A stretch of DNA of 26,477 bases from an uncultured Collinsella sp. (GCA_934630385.1 CAKTWE010000022.1:1-26477), one strand, 5' to 3'. Shown: positions 9,027 to 16,054, counted from the first letter of the stretch. The notes: generated from the sequence alone by a model not told the origin. Numbers and translations are program-made.

Positions 9027-9954
9027 TATCGGCACCTCCAAGCAGCAGATACAGGATAGCCATACGCACGCAGATGCCAGCGTAGACCTGCTCCAGGATG
9101 ACGGAGCGTTGCGGGTGGTCGGCCATATAGGAGTCGAACTCGACGCCGCGGTTGATGGGGCCCGGGTGGCAGATGATTGCATCGGGCTTCATGAGCTTCT
9201 CGCGGTCCTTGGTCAGACCGAAGAGCTTATGGTACTCACGAATCGTGGGGAACGGTGCGCCCTCGAGACGCTCCTGCTGCACGCGCAGCATGTAGACGAC
9301 GTCGAGCTCGGGCAGGACGGAATCGAGGTCGCTCGTCACGTGGTCGCAGCCCAGGACCTCGGGCGCCGGCGGCAGCAGCGTGCCGGGAGCGACGGCGTAG
9401 GTCTCGCAGCCCATAATCTTAAGGGCGGGGATCAGCGAGCCGCAGACACGGGAGTGGGAGATGTCGCCGACGACGGCGACCTTCAGACCGTGGAAGTCAC
9501 CCTTGTGCTGCCAAATGGTGTACAGGTCGAGCAGGGCCTGCGTGGGGTGGTTGTGCTTGCCGTCGCCGGCGCAGATGACGCTCGCGGGCGAGTTCTGCGT
9601 GACGATGTAGGGCGCGCCGGCGTGCTTGTCGCGCACGACGATGCAGTCGATCTTATAGGCATTGAGGGTCTCGACGGTATCGACGAGGCTCTCGCCCTTG
9701 ACCGTGGAGGTCGAGGAGCCGCCAAAGTTGAGGCTGTCGGCCGAAAGACGCTTCTCGGCGAGCTCGAAGGAGCTGCGGGTGCGCGTCGAGGGCTCGTTGA
9801 ACATGTTGACGATGGTCTTGCCCTTGAGCGTGGGGACCTTCTTGATCGCACGCTCGTTGACCTCGGAGAACGCCTTGGCGGTCTCGAGGATGAGCTTGAT
9901 GTCCTCTTCGGAGTACTCGGTAATGTCAATCAGGTGCTTATGGTTGAACGCCAC
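9010..9954 (-). CDS. pyrB: Aspartate carbamoyltransferase catalytic subunit
   Basis: PyrB condenses carbamoyl phosphate with aspartate, the committed step of pyrimidine synthesis. The product of about 314 residues has the carbamoyl-phosphate loop FNEPSTRTRSSFE, the conserved HPTQALLDL, the aspartate-binding MLRVQQER region and HPGPINRGVE. No pyrI regulatory gene is nearby, as expected for Gram-positive enzymes controlled by PyrR. The start is uncertain. The GTG at 9966 overlaps the GGAGG ribosome site, so I prefer the GTG at 9954, 11 nt after it; the longer form would add 4 residues. The longer form overlaps the pyrR stop by 8 nt. Confidence 0.95.
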   Translation of the reverse strand: MAFNHKHLIDITEYSEEDIKLILETAKAFSEVNERAIKKVPTLKGKTIVNMFNEPSTRTRSSFELAEKRLSADSLNFGGSSTSTVKGESLVDTVETLNAYKIDCIVVRDKHAGAPYIVTQNSPASVICAGDGKHNHPTQALLDLYTIWQHKGDFHGLKVAVVGDISHSRVCGSLIPALKIMGCETYAVAPGTLLPPAPEVLGCDHVTSDLDSVLPELDVVYMLRVQQERLEGAPFPTIREYHKLFGLTKDREKLMKPDAIICHPGPINRGVEFDSYMADHPQRSVILEQVYAGICVRMAILYLLLGGADNGLAS

Positions 9955-9958
9955 GGTA

Positions 9959-10555
<597 letters not shown>

Positions 10556-10559
10556 TCAC

Positions 10560-10584
10560 GTGTCTTGACTGCTGACACAGTCAA
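10560..10584 (-). promoter_or_regulatory. Mutually exclusive hairpins beside the pyrR ribosome site
   Basis: On the minus strand TTGACTG (10584-10578) can pair with CAGTCAA (10571-10565). Alternatively GTGTC (10578-10574) can pair with GACAC (10564-10560). The two pairings share bases, and the second reaches to within 7 nt of the AAGGAG site at 10553-10548. This could be a switch that exposes or hides the start of pyrR. Confidence 0.35.
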
Positions 10585-10613
10585 AAAAATAGATGCCCGA
10601 CCGCTCAAAGCGG
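10583..10613 (-). terminator. Candidate attenuator terminator in pyr leader
   Basis: On the minus strand a CCGCT-AGCGG stem with a 3-nt loop (10613-10601) is followed, after 11 nt, by a run of seven T at 10589-10583. The gap between stem and T run is longer than usual, so termination may need extra pairing or may be weak. It lies between the putative PyrR-binding hairpin and pyrR, as an attenuator should. Confidence 0.4.
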
Positions 10614-10620
10614 ACCAGAC

Positions 10621-10668
10621 ACCCACAGGAAGGGCTGCTCTATGGCAGCTATGTAATTCCATGTGGGT
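10621..10668 (-). promoter_or_regulatory. Putative PyrR-binding hairpin in pyr leader
   Basis: Read on the minus strand, ACCCACA pairs with TGTGGGT, then GGAA with TTCC. An asymmetric internal loop follows, then GCTGC pairs with GCAGC around a hexaloop CATAGA. Known PyrR sites have the same layout: lower stem, internal bulge on the 5' side, upper stem and a hexaloop of the form CNGNGA. The loop differs at one fixed position (U for G). The 5' arm also overlaps a competing hairpin, GGGTA with TACCC, at 10665-10679. The architecture is seen in the sequence; PyrR binding is inferred. Confidence 0.5.
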
Positions 10669-10697
10669 ATCTCGTACCCCTTTAATGGTCAGGTGAT

Positions 10698-10703
10698 AGT
10701 GTA
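10698..10703 (-). promoter_or_regulatory. Weak candidate -10 for the pyr operon
   Basis: TACACT on the minus strand would place the transcription start near 10690, just ahead of the leader hairpins and about 147 nt upstream of pyrR. No good -35 is seen 16-18 nt upstream, so this is tentative. Confidence 0.25.
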
Positions 10704-10794
10704 GCCAACCTCGAGCCTAATTGCGAGCATAAATACAGAGCAATCCGTAAACGGAGCAATACGCTCAATAAACCTATATATTTGTGGGACGAGC

Positions 10795-10823
10795 TTGAAA
10801 ACCTTGTTGCGAGCTGGCATAAT
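10795..10823 (+). promoter_or_regulatory. Distal promoter candidate upstream of rpmB
   Basis: TTGAAA at 10795-10800 and CATAAT at 10818-10823 are exactly 17 bp apart, close to the consensus for the housekeeping sigma factor. It would give rpmB a leader of about 160 nt, or drive a small RNA; no terminator is seen before rpmB. Confidence 0.45.
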
Positions 10824-10910
10824 CCCCTCTGCTGCACGCAAATCGGATCTACGTCCAGGGCCGTGGCGTGGGCACTATCGCCAAAAGAGAAATATCTCTG
10901 TGTAGATTAC

Positions 10911-10938
10911 GCACAGGGAGCTGCTTCTGTGCTATAGT
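10911..10938 (+). promoter_or_regulatory. Proximal rpmB promoter with inverted-repeat operator candidate
   Basis: TGC TATAGT (10930-10938) is an extended -10 element about 55 nt upstream of rpmB. The spacer just upstream holds an inverted repeat, GCACAG (10911-10916) and CTGTGC (10927-10932), that abuts the -10 hexamer, where a repressor would block polymerase. A second palindrome, AGAGA-AATA-TCTCT, lies at 10886-10899. Confidence 0.4.
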
Positions 10939-10992
10939 TCAGGCTTGTTTGTTAACGCGACATGTTCGTTTGTCGCCCAAGGAGGGTCAGTT

Positions 10993-11181
10993 ATGTCCAA
11001 AGTTTGCGAAGTTTGCGGTAAGCACCCCGTTGCCGGTCGCTCCATCAGCCACTCTCACCGCGTCACCAACCGTAAGTTCCGCCCCAACATCCAGCGCGTC
11101 TACGTCGTCGTCGATGGCCACCGTCGCAAGATGAACGTTTGCTCCACCTGCCTCAAGTCCGGCAAGGTTGCGCGCTCCTAA
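10993..11181 (+). CDS. rpmB: 50S ribosomal protein L28
   Basis: L28 is a small protein of the large ribosomal subunit. The 62-residue product starts MSKVCEVCGKHPVAGRSISH and has the family core SHRVTNRKFRPNIQRV. It carries two CxxC pairs (CEVC near the N-terminus and CSTC near the C-terminus), so it is the zinc-binding C+ form. I chose the ATG at 10993, which has AAGGAGGG 6 nt upstream; the frame is open upstream to 10945 but has no ribosome site there. It is a single-gene unit transcribed away from the pyr operon, with its own promoter candidates and a strong terminator. Confidence 0.96.
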   Translation: MSKVCEVCGKHPVAGRSISHSHRVTNRKFRPNIQRVYVVVDGHRRKMNVCSTCLKSGKVARS

Positions 11182-11249
11182 ATAAGGTCTTACCAACAAG
11201 TACCTCGGACTCTCCGGGTCAAAGACCTCGCGTTCACATAGAACTTACC

Positions 11250-11282
11250 AAAGGCGCCCGCCCCTACGGAGGGCGCCTTTTT
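11250..11282 (+). terminator. Rho-independent terminator after rpmB
   Basis: AAAGGCGCCC and GGGCGCCTTT form a 10-bp stem with an 11-nt loop, followed by two more T. It lies about 70 nt after the rpmB stop, and the inverted-repeat element starts 4 bp beyond it. Confidence 0.88.
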
Positions 11283-11285
11283 GCA

Positions 11286-11336
11286 CTCATTGGGGACAGA
11301 CTTACATGAGTGCTTTCACGCATTTGGGACAGACAT
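11286..11336 (+). repeat. Left terminal inverted repeat of RAYT element
   Basis: Structure: CTCATT, then GGGGACAGAC, then ATGAGTG-CTTT-CACGCAT, then GGGACAGACAT. The middle is a 7-bp hairpin with one mismatched pair in this copy, and it is flanked by a direct repeat of GGGACAGAC. It matches the right repeat, inverted, with a single difference. Confidence 0.9.
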
Positions 11337-11367
11337 GACGCAAGCCGGCAGCGGTTCGAACCCTGCC

Positions 11368-12144
11368 TCACGCAGCCTCCATCCAGCCTGCAGTGGCCTT
11401 GGTCACGCTTGTAGCGCCGATACCGGTGATACGGGCAATTTGCTTGACCGTGAGATGTGCCCGCCTAAGCCTCAGCAGACAGGCATCGCGTTCGGGGCGT
11501 GGCAGGGCCTTGAGCAGCGCAGGGTCTATGCTCGGCAAGACTTCGCACGCAACGGAAAGAGCGTCCTCATCGGGGATCCGTCGGCGCGGAAGAATCTCCT
11601 CTGACCAGATGCGCCCGGCAACTTCCTCGATATGCTCGCAATAGCAACGGGAACCTCCGACAATATCGAGCATAGGAGCCGCATCACAGATGTCAAAGGG
11701 GTCGTAGCCCAGCTGATATGCCTTGTAACTTGACCAGCGGTACGCCTCGAGCGAGTCGAGCGCACCTTTCACGGGATTGAGATGGATATAATCGAGCAGC
11801 TGCACCGCCTGCGTGTCCGACTCAACCGCGACCCGCGAATAGCGATTGTCAAACAGATGCCCCGTTCTTCCCGTTTTCCCATTGAAATACTTAGCATACG
11901 CCGTCAGCGCACACTGCATTGCCTTTGAAAGATTGTCAAATGGATCATCAACCATCAAATGGAAGTGATTGTCCATAAGGCACCAAGCCAACACCGTCAC
12001 TTCATGGCGCGCGAATCTGTCCGAGATATCAGATAAGAACCGATAACGGTCGGAGTCATCTTCAAAAATTATCTGTTTAGAATTGCCGCGGTCATAGACG
12101 TGCTAATAGCCGGTGAGCGAAACGGCGCGGGCACATCGGAGCAT
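11368..12144 (-). pseudogene. Y1/RAYT-family transposase with an in-frame amber stop at codon 14
   Basis: Enzymes of this HUH family cut and rejoin single-stranded DNA at hairpin-bearing ends. A strong start exists at 12144 (AGGAGAGGCT then ATG), but codon 14 is TAG (12105-12103), within GY-stop-HVYDRGN, where the family has a residue of the YHV...RGN motif. The frame is open again after it to the TGA at 11368. It shows the metal-binding HUH pair in MDNHFHL (His 60 and 62 of the full frame), candidate catalytic tyrosines in TAYAKYFN (83 and 86), GHLFDNRY, DYIHLNPVKG and a C-terminal helix-turn-helix-like segment, LTVKQIARITGIGATSVTKA. The first usable start after the stop is a GTG at 12000, which would lose the N-terminal strand. 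It is probably inactive unless the amber codon is suppressed. Confidence 0.85.
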
Positions 12145-12272
12145 AGCCTCTCCTTTCAAAACTGTACAGGCAACACCTAAAAGGAGAGACGTAACGCGAA
12201 ATGCTGAGCCTGTAACCTATTTATATCCAATGAGCGGCAATAACAGGCCCAGAACGGCTAAATGACAAATCG

Positions 12273-12323
12273 ATGTCTGTCCCAAATGAGTGAAAGCACT
12301 CATGTAAGTCTGTCCCCAATGAG
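12273..12323 (-). repeat. Right terminal inverted repeat of RAYT element
   Basis: Inverted copy of 11286-11336. Here the central palindrome is perfect (ATGAGTG, 4-nt loop, CACTCAT). The single difference from the left copy falls inside this palindrome. The 11-bp string CCAATGAGCGG at its outer edge (12317-12327) also occurs at 12228-12238 inside the element. Confidence 0.9.
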
Positions 12324-12353
12324 CGGGGCGATGCATTGAGCAGATAGATTTAG

Positions 12354-12383
12354 TTGAAGCGGTTCATTTGATTGAAGCGTTTT
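12354..12383. repeat. 18-bp-period direct repeat upstream of adhE
   Basis: TTGAAGCGGTT at 12354-12364 recurs as TTGAAGCGTTTT at 12372-12383, on nearly the same DNA face. It lies 50-80 bp upstream of the adhE -10 element, a plausible activator position. It does not match the Rex operator I would expect for a redox-controlled adhE. Confidence 0.3.
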
Positions 12384-12427
12384 AGTTTGTCTTTTACGGG
12401 AATCTGACCGTTCACCGAAATATTTCT

Positions 12428-12436
12428 TGCTATCAT
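12428..12436 (+). promoter_or_regulatory. Extended -10 promoter of adhE
   Basis: TGC TATCAT lies 40 nt upstream of the adhE ATG; no clear -35 is visible. The same nine bases form the -10 of the rpsB promoter on the other strand at 26425-26433. Confidence 0.5.
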
Positions 12437-12476
12437 GCATCTTGTAGGGTAAATCTCCGATCGCAAGGAGACACAA

Positions 12477-15125
12477 ATGGTGAAAAAGTCACCGGAAAAC
12501 ACTACTCCCGCAATTGTGGACAACGTAGAGGCGCTTGAGGCTAAGCTCGCTCAGATGCGAGAGGCCCAGGCGCTTTTTGCTACGTACACGCAGGAGCAGG
12601 TCGACAAGATCTTCTATGAGGCCGCCATGGCCGCCAACAAGGCTCGTATCCCGTTGGCGAAGATGGCCATCGAGGAGACCGGCCGCGGCGTTCTTGAGGA
12701 CAAGGTCATCAAGAACCACTACGCCGCAGAGTACATCTACAACGCTTACAAGAACACCAAGACCTGTGGCGTTCTGGAGCGCGACGAGGCCTACGGCATC
12801 ACCAAGATCGCCGAGCCCATCGGCATCGTGGGCGCCGTCATCCCGACGACCAACCCCACCTCCACCGCGATCTTCAAGACGCTGATCAGCCTGAAGACCC
12901 GCAACGCCATCATCATCTCCCCGCACCCGGCTGCCGCCAAGTGCACCATCGCCGCCGCCAAGCTCGTGCTTGACGCCGCCGTCAAGGCCGGCGCGCCCGA
13001 GGGCATCATCGGCTGGGTCGATGTCCCCTCCATCGAGCTGACCAACATGGTCATGCGCGACGTCGACATCATCCTCGCCACCGGTGGCCCGGGCATGGTC
13101 AAGGCCGCTTACTCCTCGGGCAAGCCTGCCCTGGGCGTTGGCGCCGGTAACACCCCGGTCGTCATCGACGACACCGCCGACGTGCTGCTCGCCGTCAACT
13201 CCATCATCCACTCCAAGACCTTCGACAACGGCATGATCTGCGCTTCCGAGCAGTCCGTGACCGTCATCGACACCATCTATGACCAGGTCAAGGCCGAGTT
13301 CCAGAAGCGCGGCTGCTACTTCGTCAAGCAGGGTGCCGAGATGGAGGCACTGCGTGCCGCAATGTTCAAGAATGGCGCCCTCGATCACCGCATCCCTGGC
13401 ATGGCTGCCGCCAAGATCGCCGAGCTCGCCGGCATCGAGGTTCCCGCCAAGACCAAGATCCTGATCGCCGAGGTCACCTCCACCGACCCCGCCAAGGAGG
13501 AGTTCTCCCACGAGAAGCTCTCCCCGGTCCTGGCCATGTACCATGCCAAGGACTTCCAGGAGGCTGTCGACAAGGCCGAGCACCTGGTGCTCGCCGGTGG
13601 CCCGGGCCACACCGCCTCTCTCTACGTGCACCCCGCCCAGGCCGAGAAGATCAGCCTGTTCGAGCACGTCATGAAGGCCTGCCGTATCGTCATCAACACC
13701 CCGTCCTCGCACGGCGGCATCGGTGACCTGTACAACTTTGGCATGAAGCCGTCTCTGACCCTGGGCTGCGGCTCCTGGGGCGGCAACTCCGTCTCCGAGA
13801 ACGTTGGGGTGAAGCACTTGATCAACGTTAAGACTGTGGCCGAGCGCCGTGAGAACATGCTGTGGTTCCGCGCTCCCGAGAAGGTCTACTTCAAGAAGGG
13901 TTCCACGCCCGTCGCCCTCGACGAGCTCGGTACCGTCATGGGCAAGAAGCGCGCCTTCATCGTCACCGACCAGTTCCTCTTCAAGAATGGCAACACCCGC
14001 GCCATCGAGGCCAAGCTCGACGAGATGGGCATCGCCCACGACTGCTTCTACGACGTCGAGCCCGATCCGTCGCTGCAGTGCGCACGTCGCGGCGCCAAGC
14101 AGATGGCTCTCTTTGAGCCTGACGTGATCATCGCCGTCGGCGGTGGCTCCGCTATGGACGCCGGCAAGATCATGTGGATGATGTACGAGCACCCCGAGTG
14201 CAAGTTTGAGGACATGGCCATGGACTTCATGGACATCCGCAAGCGTATCTTCACCTTCCCCGAGATGGGCAAGAAGGCCTACTTCGTCGCCGTCCCGACC
14301 TCCTCGGGTACCGGCTCCGAGTGCACGCCGTTCGCCATCATCACCGACAAGGAGACCGGCATCAAGTGGCCGCTCGCCGACTACGCGCTGCTCCCCAACA
14401 TGGCTATCGTCGACGCCGACAACTGCATGACCGCCCCGCGCGGCCTGACCGCCGCCTCCGGCATCGACGTCATGACCCACGCCATCGAGTCCTATGTCTC
14501 CATCATGGCTTCCGACTACACCAAGGGCCTCTCCGAGCGCGCTGCCAAGCTCGTCTTTGAGAACCTGCCCTCCAGCTTCACCAACGGCGCCAAGGACCCG
14601 CATGCCCGCGAGGAGATGCACAACGCCTCCTGCATGGCCGGTATGGCCTTCGCCAACGCCTTCCTGGGCCTCAACCACTCCATGGCCCACAAGCTCGGCG
14701 CTTTCCATCACCTGCCCCACGGCCTCGCAAACGCCGTCATCCTGACCCGTGTCATGCGCTACAACGCCGCCGAGGCTCCCGTCAAGATGGGTACCTTCTC
14801 CCAGTATCCTTACCCCAACGCGCTGCACAACTACGCCGAGATCGCCAAGTACTGCGGCATCGAGGGCAAGGACGACAAGGAGGTCTTCGAGAACTTCATC
14901 ACGAAGCTCGAGGAGCTCAAGGACTTCATCGGCGTCAAGAAGACCATCGCCGACTACGGTGTTGACGAGCAGTACTTCCTCGACACCCTCGACGAGATGA
15001 CCGAGCAGGCATTCAACGACCAGTGCACCGGCGCTAACCCGCGCTACCCGCTCATGAGCGAGATCAAGGAGCTCTACCTGGACGCCTACTACGGCCGCGA
15101 GCCTCAGGACTACGCCGTCTGCTAG
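12477..15125 (+). CDS. adhE: Bifunctional acetaldehyde-CoA / alcohol dehydrogenase AdhE
   Basis: AdhE reduces acetyl-CoA to acetaldehyde and then ethanol, re-oxidising two NADH per acetyl group in fermentation. The enzyme usually forms spirosome filaments. The 882-residue product has both expected halves. The aldehyde dehydrogenase domain (about 20-440) has the catalytic Cys255 in NGMICASEQ. The iron-dependent alcohol dehydrogenase domain (about 460-875) has the NAD site GGGSAMDAGK, SSGTGSECTPFA and metal-ligand histidines in GLNHSMAHKLGAFHHLPHG. The ATG follows an AAGGAG site. Codon use is almost wholly C/G-ending, more biased than neighbouring genes, which suggests high expression. A GC-rich stem-loop separates it from the next gene. 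Confidence 0.97.
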   Translation: MVKKSPENTTPAIVDNVEALEAKLAQMREAQALFATYTQEQVDKIFYEAAMAANKARIPLAKMAIEETGRGVLEDKVIKNHYAAEYIYNAYKNTKTCGVLERDEAYGITKIAEPIGIVGAVIPTTNPTSTAIFKTLISLKTRNAIIISPHPAAAKCTIAAAKLVLDAAVKAGAPEGIIGWVDVPSIELTNMVMRDVDIILATGGPGMVKAAYSSGKPALGVGAGNTPVVIDDTADVLLAVNSIIHSKTFDNGMICASEQSVTVIDTIYDQVKAEFQKRGCYFVKQGAEMEALRAAMFKNGALDHRIPGMAAAKIAELAGIEVPAKTKILIAEVTSTDPAKEEFSHEKLSPVLAMYHAKDFQEAVDKAEHLVLAGGPGHTASLYVHPAQAEKISLFEHVMKACRIVINTPSSHGGIGDLYNFGMKPSLTLGCGSWGGNSVSENVGVKHLINVKTVAERRENMLWFRAPEKVYFKKGSTPVALDELGTVMGKKRAFIVTDQFLFKNGNTRAIEAKLDEMGIAHDCFYDVEPDPSLQCARRGAKQMALFEPDVIIAVGGGSAMDAGKIMWMMYEHPECKFEDMAMDFMDIRKRIFTFPEMGKKAYFVAVPTSSGTGSECTPFAIITDKETGIKWPLADYALLPNMAIVDADNCMTAPRGLTAASGIDVMTHAIESYVSIMASDYTKGLSERAAKLVFENLPSSFTNGAKDPHAREEMHNASCMAGMAFANAFLGLNHSMAHKLGAFHHLPHGLANAVILTRVMRYNAAEAPVKMGTFSQYPYPNALHNYAEIAKYCGIEGKDDKEVFENFITKLEELKDFIGVKKTIADYGVDEQYFLDTLDEMTEQAFNDQCTGANPRYPLMSEIKELYLDAYYGREPQDYAVC

Positions 15126-15142
15126 TTTTAGCACGGTTTTTT

Positions 15143-15181
15143 ACGGCGGGGGTGCACGGGTGTTTCACACACCCCCGCCGT
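15143..15181 (+). terminator. GC-rich stem-loop between adhE and the APH-like gene
   Basis: ACGGCGGGGGTG and CACCCCCGCCGT form a perfect 12-bp stem beginning 18 nt after the adhE stop, with an inner GGTGT/ACACC pairing. No T run follows on either strand, so it may be an inefficient terminator or an mRNA-stabilising end that lowers expression of the downstream gene relative to adhE. Confidence 0.5.
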
Positions 15182-15213
15182 CGCTTCTATCGCATCGTTG
15201 AAAGGATGCAACC

Positions 15214-15978
15214 ATGCTGCTACCCGATTCCAAGACCGAGCTCGTCCGCCGTGGCAACAAGGTCGTTTACGACCTGGGCGACAAGATTGTCAAGGTCTTT
15301 AACGAGACCAAGCCTGTCTCTGACGTGTTCAACGAGGCTTTGAATCTTGCCCGCATCAATGAGTGCGGCATCCGCAGCCCCAAGGCTCTCGAGGTTTCCC
15401 AGCTCGAGAACGCCAACGGCTGGGCGCTCGTGACCGAGAAGGTTCCGGGCACCACCCTTGCCGAGAAGATGACCGCCGAGCCCCAGCGCTTTGGTGAGTA
15501 CCTCGAGATGTTCGTCGACCTCCAGATCGAGATCCACGGCTACACCTCCCCGCTGCTCAACCGTCAGCGCGACAAGTTCGCCCGCATGATCGACAGCCTT
15601 GATCAGCTCAATGCCACCACGCGCTACAACCTTCAGGAGCGTCTGGACGGCATGACCAAGGAGTTCAAGGTCTGCCACGGCGACTTCAACCCCTCCAACG
15701 TCATCGTCGGCGACGACGGCCAGCTCTATGTGTGCGACTGGGCACACGCCACCCAGGGCTCCCCTGCTGCCGACGTTGCCACCACCTACCTGCTCTTTGC
15801 CCTCACCAGCAAGGATCAGGCCGAGGCCTACCTGGAGCTCTACTGCGACCGCGCCGACATGCCCATGCAGGTCGTGCGTCAGTGGACGAGCATCGTCGCC
15901 GCTTCCGAGCTCGCTCGTAAGCGCAACGTGAACGATGAGTTCCTGAAGAACTGGATCGACGTCGTCGATTATCAGTAA
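15214..15978 (+). CDS. APH/choline-kinase-fold phosphotransferase, substrate unknown
   Basis: The 254-residue product has the aminoglycoside phosphotransferase/choline-kinase fold. A probable ATP-contacting lysine lies in KIVKVF (Lys27). The catalytic loop is HGDFNPSN (His155, Asp157, Asn162) and the metal-binding Asp175 is in YVCDWAHA. These key residues are all present, so it should be an active small-molecule or protein kinase. Such genes are often annotated as aminoglycoside resistance, but nothing here supports that: there is no mobile context and codon use is like the host's. It starts at an ATG with GAAAGGA upstream and lies 88 nt after adhE on the same strand, so it is likely transcribed by read-through. 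The substrate cannot be told from sequence. Confidence 0.82.
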   Translation: MLLPDSKTELVRRGNKVVYDLGDKIVKVFNETKPVSDVFNEALNLARINECGIRSPKALEVSQLENANGWALVTEKVPGTTLAEKMTAEPQRFGEYLEMFVDLQIEIHGYTSPLLNRQRDKFARMIDSLDQLNATTRYNLQERLDGMTKEFKVCHGDFNPSNVIVGDDGQLYVCDWAHATQGSPAADVATTYLLFALTSKDQAEAYLELYCDRADMPMQVVRQWTSIVAASELARKRNVNDEFLKNWIDVVDYQ

Positions 15979-16010
15979 TATCTGAGCGATTCATTTCGCA
16001 TCGGAGGCAC

Positions 16011-16054
16011 AAAGGAAAACCCCGCAGCTCATATGGGCTGTGGGGTTTTCCTTT
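16011..16054 (+). terminator. Strong terminator after the APH-like gene, possibly bidirectional
   Basis: AAAGGAAAACCCC pairs with GGGGTTTTCCTTT, with an additional CAGC/GCTG segment and a short loop. T-rich ends lie on both strands, so it can stop transcription from either side. It begins 32 nt after the upstream stop codon. Confidence 0.85.

Larger units (their letters stand above)
11286..12323. mobile_element. RAYT/Y1-transposase element with 51-bp terminal inverted repeats
   Basis: A 1038-bp unit is bounded by inverted repeats at 11286-11336 and 12273-12323 that match at 50 of 51 positions. It holds one gene, a Y1-family transposase, on the minus strand. It sits between the rpmB terminator and the adhE promoter, a neutral intergenic site. 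I see no clear target duplication, which fits single-strand transposition by HUH enzymes rather than DDE cut-and-paste. The family link to REP-associated transposases (RAYT) comes from the protein motifs and the hairpin-containing ends; that this copy is a mobile unit is inference. About 130 bp between the gene start and the right repeat hold no further gene. Confidence 0.75.

Noticed and set aside
7662..9059. 465-codon plus-strand frame opposite pyrC
   Set aside because: Antisense shadow; repetitive Leu/Gly/Asp/His composition and no motif.
11286..11336. GGGACAGAC repeats as a possible CRISPR or phage attachment site
   Set aside because: Only two 51-bp copies exist, inverted around a transposase, with no regular spacer array and no integrase or tRNA nearby.
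11281..11604. 107-codon plus-strand frame in the mobile element
   Set aside because: It starts inside the rpmB terminator/repeat and runs antisense to the transposase with no recognisable motif.
12489..15134. 881-codon open frame antisense to adhE
   Set aside because: It mirrors adhE almost exactly. Its Val/Leu/Gly/Asp/Glu-rich composition is what C-ending codons give on the opposite strand, and it has no family motif.
15214..15978. Aminoglycoside resistance gene
   Set aside because: Only the general kinase fold matches; chromosomal codon use and the lack of mobile context argue against acquired resistance.
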